A stretch of DNA of 62,265 nucleotides from Burkholderiaceae bacterium. Its GTDB lineage: Bacteria; Pseudomonadota; Gammaproteobacteria; Burkholderiales; Rhodocyclaceae. Location of the stretch: the NCBI GenBank assembly GCA_021738065.1, contig JAIPCT010000009.1, positions 1 to 62,265 on the forward strand, in the 5' to 3' direction. The notes under the pieces were generated by a model that saw only the letters and a list, made by a program, of their open reading frames with translations, searched no databases and was not told the DNA's origin. Numbering within the stretch: position 1 is the stretch's first letter; every line of letters starts with the position of its first letter. The position numbers were made by a program, and so were the translations under genes. Positions 58,058-62,265 of this stretch are shown piece by piece.

Positions 58058-58090
58058 TGCAGAACTGCATTGCAGAACAAGATTCTGCAA
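58058..58090. promoter_or_regulatory. Shared operator candidate, site 2, with perfect palindrome
   Basis: TGCAG-AA-CTGCA at 58058-58069 is followed by TTGCAGAA-CAAGA-TTCTGCAA at 58070-58090, a perfect 8-bp inverted repeat. Positions 58065-58087 match site 1 (42571-42593) at 18 of 23. It lies 35-67 bases upstream of the large-subunit start, where a repressor could act. Confidence 0.6.
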
Positions 58091-58209
58091 TAATGCTACG
58101 GCAGATTGTACCCAATCACAAGGCGTCGACGCGCGACAGCGGGTCACGCGGTAATTCGCGGCGGACCTCGATCACGATCGAGGATCGTTCCGGCGGTGAT
58201 TTGCCTGCT

Positions 58210-58237
58210 CATCGCCGTCTCGCCAGCGCCGACTTTT
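58210..58237 (+). repeat. Dispersed repeat copy 10 (intergenic)
   Basis: CATCGCCGTCTC then GCCAGCGCCGACTTTT, identical to the copy at 51590 over 28 bases. It ends 14 bases before the -35 box of tRNA-His. Confidence 0.9.
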
Positions 58238-58251
58238 GTCGGCCTTAAGGC

Positions 58252-58280
58252 TTGATTCTTTTTAAGCGATCTCCGATAAT
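58252..58280 (+). promoter_or_regulatory. Promoter of tRNA-His
   Basis: TTGATT (58252-58257), a 17-base spacer, then GATAAT (58275-58280), close to the sigma-70 consensus. The tRNA begins 48 bases after the -10 box. A GC-rich stretch follows, as in many stable-RNA promoters. Confidence 0.7.
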
Positions 58281-58327
58281 TCGCCCCCTGTCCGCTGGCA
58301 CGGGTTTGTGCCGGCAGCAGTTTCGGC

Positions 58328-58404
58328 GGTGGCCGTAGCTCAGTTGGTAGAGTCCCGGATTGTGATTCCGGTTGTCGTGGGTTCGAGCCCCATCGGTCAC
58401 CCCA
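58328..58404 (+). tRNA. tRNA-His (anticodon GUG)
   Basis: 77 bases including the extra G at -1 (58328) opposite discriminator C and an encoded CCA at 58402-58404. Acceptor arm GTGGCCG pairs with CGGTCAC (one G-U). The anticodon loop TTGTGAT gives GUG, and the T arm contains GTTCGAGCC. Confidence 0.95.
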
Positions 58405-58415
58405 CCCGAACAAAG

Positions 58416-58442
58416 AAAACGGAGCCCCTGGGCTCCGTTTTT
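58416..58442 (+). terminator. Rho-independent terminator after tRNA-His
   Basis: AAAACGGAGCCC and GGGCTCCGTTTTT form a stable hairpin with a short loop followed by a T run, 12 bases after the tRNA. Confidence 0.92.
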
Positions 58443-58487
58443 GTTTGCGCCTTGGCGGTGGTGTCCACCGCGCCGACGCGCACCCGA

Positions 58488-58931
58488 TCAGAACTTCAGA
58501 ACGGCAACAGCCAGCGTTATCAGTCCGAGCGCCAGGTTGACCAACACCAAGTGTCGAATGGGGTTCATCGCGGCACCGGCGGCCGGCCAGTCCTGTGCCT
58601 CGACGGCCAGGCGCAGGCGACGGTGATAGCGAAACACGATGATGCCGAAAATCAACGTCATTACGCTGCCGATGCCGAGCATGACATGCCAGTTCGCGGG
58701 GGCTGCGGCCCCAGCCTGGGCAAAGCGTGCAAGACCGCTGCCCCAGAGCAGCGCCAGCGCCACGCCGACCCAGCCGAAGAAGCGTCCGAGGACCGCCGCC
58801 AACAGCGGCAGGCGCTGCGGCGGATGCAACTGTACGGTGGCGACGGGCCGCAGGCAGAAATGGGCGAAGAACATGCCGCCGATCCAGATGATGACTGCGA
58901 AAAGATGAAGCAGAACGAGGAATCGGCTCAT
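58488..58931 (-). CDS. CopD-like / DUF2214-type membrane protein
   Basis: 147 residues from ATG 58931 with four membrane segments. The first, FLVLLHLFAVIIWIGGMFFA, resembles the LH-VIWxGG start of CopD family proteins, in which such helices hold heme or copper ligands; two histidines (His10 in LLHLF and His22 in FAHFC) are present. NPIRHLVLVNLALGLITLAV closes the protein. The role is unknown. It is convergent with the tRNA-His terminator region. Confidence 0.72.
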   Translation of the reverse strand: MSRFLVLLHLFAVIIWIGGMFFAHFCLRPVATVQLHPPQRLPLLAAVLGRFFGWVGVALALLWGSGLARFAQAGAAAPANWHVMLGIGSVMTLIFGIIVFRYHRRLRLAVEAQDWPAAGAAMNPIRHLVLVNLALGLITLAVAVLKF

Positions 58932-59313
58932 TGATGCAACTCCGGTGGGCAAGGCTTGGGTGAAAAGGATTTGACCTGGGCTGCGTCGGCCGGGACTGGC
59001 GTGAAACCGGTTTTGCCCGGCAGGCGCGCCGTTATCGCCAATAGCGACGGTGGCGATCCTGCATTGTAGCCAGTGACAGGGAGAGCGCTGCGTTCAGCCG
59101 GATTGCGCCGGCGACAGCTTCAGCGTCGCCTCCAGTCCGCCGGCCGGGCGATTGCGTAGAGGAGTTTGGTTTCCAGCGAATGTGCCTGCTGAAGGGCGAT
59201 GGCAAGGGCCAGCCCGGTGCCGCCGCTTGCCCCTTGCGCGAGGATTCGAGGCGATAGGAGGAGCAGATACCCTGTGGCGCCGCCTCGCGCATTTCGTGGC
59301 TTGAGGCCGGCGG
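58932..59313. other. Intergenic stretch, no gene seen
   Basis: 382 bases. Short open frames on the minus strand have no protein-like composition and are rejected. No repeat, tRNA or clear hairpin was recognised. It presumably holds the promoter of the CopD-like gene (58931, minus) and the 3' region of the zinc-finger gene. Confidence 0.5.
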
Positions 59314-59661
59314 TCAGCGCGTCGCCCGCGCTTCCGCACAGGCCATGCAGCACACTGTCGCCGGGTCGGCCTTGAGCCGCTCCGGCTCCAGTTCCGCTTC
59401 ACAGGCACAGCACAGACCGAAGCGATCGTCGGCGATGCGATCCAGCGCGGCTTCGATCTGACGCTGTCGTGTCTGCAGCCGTTCCAGCATGCTTTGCGCC
59501 ATGGCCTGCTGCTGCAGGGCGTCGATGCGCGACACGCGGCCGATGCTGGACTGGTCGAGTTCGACGATGCCGGATGTTTCCCTGGCCTGGGCGACGGTTT
59601 CAGCAATAGTCGCCAGCTCGTCGGTCAGTCGTCGGTGAAAATATTCGGTATCCATGGACAT
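59314..59661 (-). CDS. DksA/TraR-type C4 zinc-finger protein
   Basis: 115 residues. A long N-terminal coiled coil (about 5-80) precedes the C4 zinc finger: FGLCCACEAELEPERL, then VCCMACAEARATR. This is the TraR/DksA pattern. It is shorter than DksA (151) and lacks the DksA coiled-coil tip residues as far as I can judge, so a smaller paralogue is likely. Such proteins bind the secondary channel of RNA polymerase and act with ppGpp; relA lies 1.2 kb away. Confidence 0.82.
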   Translation of the reverse strand: MSMDTEYFHRRLTDELATIAETVAQARETSGIVELDQSSIGRVSRIDALQQQAMAQSMLERLQTRQRQIEAALDRIADDRFGLCCACEAELEPERLKADPATVCCMACAEARATR

Positions 59662-59731
59662 GGGCTTTCCTCATCAAGCAATCAAGTGGCAGTTGGCTGG
59701 CCGGGTGCGGCCATTGGAGTGATACGCCGCA

Positions 59732-60535
59732 TCAAGCTCGCGGTTCGTGCTGCATCAGATCTGCCCTCGCGGCGGACGGCTTGCCTGCCGCCGGATCCTG
59801 TCGGTAGAACAGCTTGAGTTGATCATAGACCGCTGCGTATTCGGTGATGAGTTGTCGCGGTGTTTCAAAGAAAGCTTCGCTGGCGACAGCAAAGAACTCG
59901 GTGGGCAACTCGGCGGCATAAGGATCGAGTGCCGTTTCCTCGCCGGCGTCGACGCGTTTGCGGAAATCGTCGAAGGCACTGTTCATGGTCTCGCTCCAGC
60001 GTTGTCGGGACATGTCTTCATGCAATGGCGGCAGGCCGTCGGCGGCGCCGTTCTTCATGTCCAGCTTGTGGGCGAATTCGTGGATCACCACATTGATGCC
60101 GTCAGCATCCTCGGGAAAATCAAACCAGCCGATCAGTACCGGGCCCTCGTACCAGGCCTCACCCATCACGGCGTCATCGTATTCATGCACCACGCCGTCT
60201 TCGTCCATCATCTGGCGCGGAATTACGAAGTCGCCCGGATAGACCACGATGCCGACCCAGCCGGCATACCAGTCGAGACCCAGGTGCAGGATCGGCAGAC
60301 AGGCCTGCAAGGCGATGGTGACCTGAAGCAAGGGCGTCAGCTGCAATCCTTGCGCGCCGCTCCATTCCTTTTCAGCGATCAGTTCGCGCGCCAGTTGGCG
60401 CAGGTGCCTGCGTTCGTCCGCCGTCAGGTGCCCGAGGAAGGGCAGCCTGGCTTCGGCCGTGGTCCACAGCGGATCAGGAATTTCGAGGCGGTCGCCCTGC
60501 CGCTGGCGCCACCAGGCTGCGAGCTTGCCGATCAT
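59732..60535 (-). CDS. mtfA: Zinc-dependent peptidase MtfA family
   Basis: 267 residues. The metal motif is INVVIHEFAHKLDMKNGAAD (HEFAH), and FEGPVLIGWFDFP-like YEGPVLIGWFDFPEDADGIN precedes it. YPGDFVIPRQMMDEDGVVHE and EFFAVASEAFFETPRQLITE are further conserved blocks. MtfA binds and inactivates Mlc in E. coli and is a weak peptidase. The start overlaps by ATGA the stop of a permease remnant upstream. Confidence 0.9.
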   Translation of the reverse strand: MIGKLAAWWRQRQGDRLEIPDPLWTTAEARLPFLGHLTADERRHLRQLARELIAEKEWSGAQGLQLTPLLQVTIALQACLPILHLGLDWYAGWVGIVVYPGDFVIPRQMMDEDGVVHEYDDAVMGEAWYEGPVLIGWFDFPEDADGINVVIHEFAHKLDMKNGAADGLPPLHEDMSRQRWSETMNSAFDDFRKRVDAGEETALDPYAAELPTEFFAVASEAFFETPRQLITEYAAVYDQLKLFYRQDPAAGKPSAARADLMQHEPRA

Positions 60536-60627
60536 CTGATGCGGCGGCTGACGATCCAGTTGCCGGCCCAGGACAGCTTGGCCAGGGTCAGCAACAGATA
60601 GGGGGAGACGGAAGCGGGTATTTTCAT
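60532..60627 (-). pseudogene. Truncated EamA/DMT-family permease, N-terminal remnant
   Basis: 31 residues (MKIPASVSPYLLLTLAKLSW, then AGNWIVSRRIR). The segment LLLTLAKLSWAGNWIVSR closely resembles the first helix of EamA-type drug/metabolite transporters. The rest of the gene is missing: the frame ends in TGA that overlaps the mtfA start. Short direct repeats and a hairpin upstream suggest an old insertion or deletion. It could still be translated as a leader for mtfA. Confidence 0.55.
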
Positions 60628-60629
60628 CA

Positions 60630-60765
60630 CCCGGGCATTATGTCCCCCACGCCCCGACGTGGGGGACGGTGTCCCGGCGATAAGTCCTTTTGCGCTTGTG
60701 CCTGGGCAGTATCCGGGTGATATGTCCGATGTCTTGCGCCAGGCGGGGTATCCCGGCAACATGCC
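60630..60765. repeat. Direct repeats and hairpin upstream of relA
   Basis: Three or four imperfect units of the form CCGGG-TGATA-TGTCC: CCGGGCATTATGTCC (60632), CCGGCGATAAGTCC (60674), CCGGGTGATATGTCC (60713) and a weaker CCCGGCAACATGCC (60752). A hairpin GTCCCCCACG-CCCCGA-CGTGGGGGAC lies at 60642-60667. The spacing near 40 bases recalls multiple transposase-binding sites at an insertion sequence end. Confidence 0.55.
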
Positions 60766-60823
60766 TCTGGTGCCAGCGTTGTGGGCATTCGTCCGTGCCT
60801 GCACCGCATGGGATAATTCAGCC

Positions 60824-62265
60824 ATGGTCTCCGTCGTGCATTCCCTCCGCCAGTCGAATGGCGAAACCGATCTGCTGACCCAGTTAAGCCTTGGCCTTCC
60901 GGCCGAGGCTTCGGTGCGCGCTGCCGCAGCACTGGCGCTGGCACAGGAAGCCTATGGCGAGAAACTGTTGGGCACCGGCGAGGCGATTTTTCAGCACGCC
61001 CAGGGCATGGCGTTGATTGCCGCGTCGCTCGGTCTCGATGCGGATGCCCGTATCGCCGCCTTGCTGTTTGCCGCCAATGAGCATGTCGAGGACAGCAACG
61101 AACGCCTGAAAGTCGGCTATGGCGATACGGTGGCCGGGCTCGTCGCCGGTATGCATCGCCTCGGCAGGCTGCGCCCCTTGACCCGCGCGGCGGCAGAAGG
61201 TGGTGCCGGCGTGAAAGCCCAGGCCGAAATCCTGCGCAAGATGCTGCTGGCCATGGTTGACGACATTCGCGTGGTGCTGCTGCGGCTGGCCAGCCGTGTG
61301 CAGACTTTGCGCTTCCTCAACAATCGACCCGGTACCGAACGCGAGGAAATGGCCAGGGAAAGCCTGCTGATCTATGCGCCGCTGGCCAATCGACTGGGCA
61401 TCTGGCATGTCAAATGGGAGCTTGAAGACCTTGCGTTTCGCTACCTGGAACCTGCTACCTACAAGCGGATTGCGACGATGCTCGACGAGAAGCGGCGCGA
61501 GCGCGAAGGTTTCATCGAAGAGGCAGTGGCGCGTTTGCAGGCCGAAATTCGTGCAGCCGGTGTCAGTGCCGAAATTTATGGCCGGCCAAAACACATTTAC
61601 AGCATCTGGAACAAGATGCGCGGCAAGGATATCGACTTCGAAAAGGTTTATGACGTGCGCGCCGTGCGCATCATTGTCGATGACGTCAAGGATTGCTACA
61701 CGGCACTGGGCATCGTGCATCACTTGTGGCAGCCGATACCGGGTGAGTTCGATGACTACATCTCGAAACCCAAGGGGAATTTCTATCGTTCGCTGCACAC
61801 CGCGGTGAACGCCGAGGATGGGCGTTCGCTGGAGGTGCAGATCCGCACCCGCGAAATGCACGAGCACGCCGAACTCGGCGTCGCCGCCCACTGGCGCTAC
61901 AAGGAATCCGGCAGTTCGGTCAAAGCCGGCGGTGCATACGAAGACAAGATTTCGTGGTTGCGGCAGCTTTTGTCATGGCGCGACGAAATTGCCGATTCCA
62001 GCGAATGGGTGCAGCAGTTCAAGCGCGCCGCGCTGGACGACACGATTTACGTGCTGACACCGCAAGACAAGGTGATCGACCTGCCGCGCGGCGCCACGGC
62101 ACTGGATTTCGCCTATCGTTTGCATACGGATCTCGGCCACCGCTGCCGCGGCGCTAAGATCGATGGCCACATGGCGCCGCTCAACACGGCTTTGCAAAAT
62201 GGACAAAGGATTGAGATCGTCAGCCTCAAGAGCGGCGGTCCGTCGCGTGACTGGCTGAACCCGGC
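60824..62265 (+). CDS. relA: GTP pyrophosphokinase RelA (5' part)
   Basis: About 480 residues visible, open at the right edge. The HD hydrolase half is degenerate: where SpoT has HD-VED, this reads FAANEHVED, so only synthesis is expected. The synthetase domain is at about 215-345 with GRPKHIYSIWNKMRGK, DVRAVRIIVDD and WQPIPGEFDDYISKPKGNFY, whose acidic EFDD is the RelA form. The TGS domain begins at about 405 (IYVLTPQDKVIDLPRGATAL). It makes (p)ppGpp on ribosomes during amino acid starvation. Residues about 95-103 (KVGYGDTV) resemble the dispersed repeat's peptide. Confidence 0.92.
   Translation, partial: MVSVVHSLRQSNGETDLLTQLSLGLPAEASVRAAAALALAQEAYGEKLLGTGEAIFQHAQGMALIAASLGLDADARIAALLFAANEHVEDSNERLKVGYGDTVAGLVAGMHRLGRLRPLTRAAAEGGAGVKAQAEILRKMLLAMVDDIRVVLLRLASRVQTLRFLNNRPGTEREEMARESLLIYAPLANRLGIWHVKWELEDLAFRYLEPATYKRIATMLDEKRREREGFIEEAVARLQAEIRAAGVSAEIYGRPKHIYSIWNKMRGKDIDFEKVYDVRAVRIIVDDVKDCYTALGIVHHLWQPIPGEFDDYISKPKGNFYRSLHTAVNAEDGRSLEVQIRTREMHEHAELGVAAHWRYKESGSSVKAGGAYEDKISWLRQLLSWRDEIADSSEWVQQFKRAALDDTIYVLTPQDKVIDLPRGATALDFAYRLHTDLGHRCRGAKIDGHMAPLNTALQNGQRIEIVSLKSGGPSRDWLNP
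61107..61131 (-). repeat. Possible diverged dispersed repeat copy (in relA)
   Basis: AAAGTCGGC-TATGGCGATACGG matches the reverse-orientation repeat at about 20 of 23 positions and is read as KVGYGDTV in the same frame used in mltB. It lies within the domain and could be chance similarity to a conserved helix. Confidence 0.4.

Larger units (their letters stand above)
58024..58327. other. Regulatory spacer upstream of the acyl-CoA dehydrogenase operon and tRNA-His
   Basis: 304 bases without a gene. From left to right it holds two overlapping inverted repeats (58058-58090), a dispersed repeat copy (58210-58237), and the tRNA-His promoter (58252-58280). Confidence 0.8.

Noticed and set aside
59032-59353. 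Short minus-strand frames downstream of the zinc-finger gene
   Set aside because: Biased composition, no motif, no ribosome binding site and mutual overlap in different frames.
60884-61891. Minus-strand open frame of 335 codons
   Set aside because: Antisense to relA, which shows RelA synthetase and TGS motifs; the minus frame has no family pattern.

Overview
The window looks like a GC-rich betaproteobacterial chromosome, most likely of the Rhodocyclales/Sterolibacteriaceae kind. That placement is an inference from gene order (nlpD-rpoS, dapA-bamC, pyrG-kdsA-eno-ftsB), a RelA with a degenerate hydrolase half, and several acyl-CoA catabolic operons. Coding density is high. There is no prophage, complete insertion sequence, CRISPR array or rRNA operon. 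Three tRNAs were read directly: Ser-UGA, Val-CAC and His-GUG.

Layout. 1-1292: the end of nlpD, then rpoS. 1284-6323 (minus): mltB, a TgpA-type transglutaminase, a DUF58 protein and a MoxR ATPase. 6402-10260 (plus): a histone-deacetylase-like hydrolase, dapA, bamC and a metallo-hydrolase. 10374-13256: a DUF7931-like orphan, rlmD, a BAX-inhibitor-1 protein and tRNA-Ser. 13272-16364 (minus): a crotonase / GST / acyl-CoA ligase operon. 16548-20646: queD, a divergent radical SAM gene, an XRE regulator, lysC, a flavodoxin-like gene and tRNA-Val. 20744-28454: gltX, a degenerate M48 lipoprotein, a glycine-zipper protein, mnmC, lysS and prfB with its programmed frameshift. 28590-33869 (plus): a SapC-like gene and the pyrG-kdsA-DUF1330-eno-ftsB block. 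33871-42488: gamma carbonic anhydrase, DEAD-box helicase, thioredoxin, rRNA methyltransferase, MFS, truC, DUF2461, histidine phosphatase and an alpha/beta hydrolase. 42872-45747 (plus): nitronate monooxygenase, IclR regulator, membrane protein and cysteine hydrolase. 45888-49568: small accessory genes, including a ten-repeat MORN protein. 49572-58023 (minus): a fatty- or dicarboxyl-acyl-CoA catabolic operon with a two-subunit acyl-CoA dehydrogenase, two crotonases, a thioesterase, a MaoC hydratase, an acyl-CoA synthetase and, unexpectedly, a ComB-like phosphatase. 58328-62265: tRNA-His, a CopD-like protein, a DksA/TraR-type zinc finger, mtfA, and the first two thirds of relA.

The most unusual signal is a dispersed repeat of about 25 bp with core GCCAGCGCCGACTTTT. 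It occurs ten clear times in 62 kb, in both orientations. Five copies are intergenic. Five lie inside genes, in frame, mostly at linkers or loops, and are always read in only two frames (KVGxGxTAM or AVSxxPxF). A second signal is an operator-like sequence of about 23 bp shared between the acyl-CoA dehydrogenase operon and the region between the alpha/beta hydrolase and the nitronate monooxygenase/IclR genes. It suggests a small shared catabolic regulon. All functional calls come from reading motifs by eye; no database search was run.
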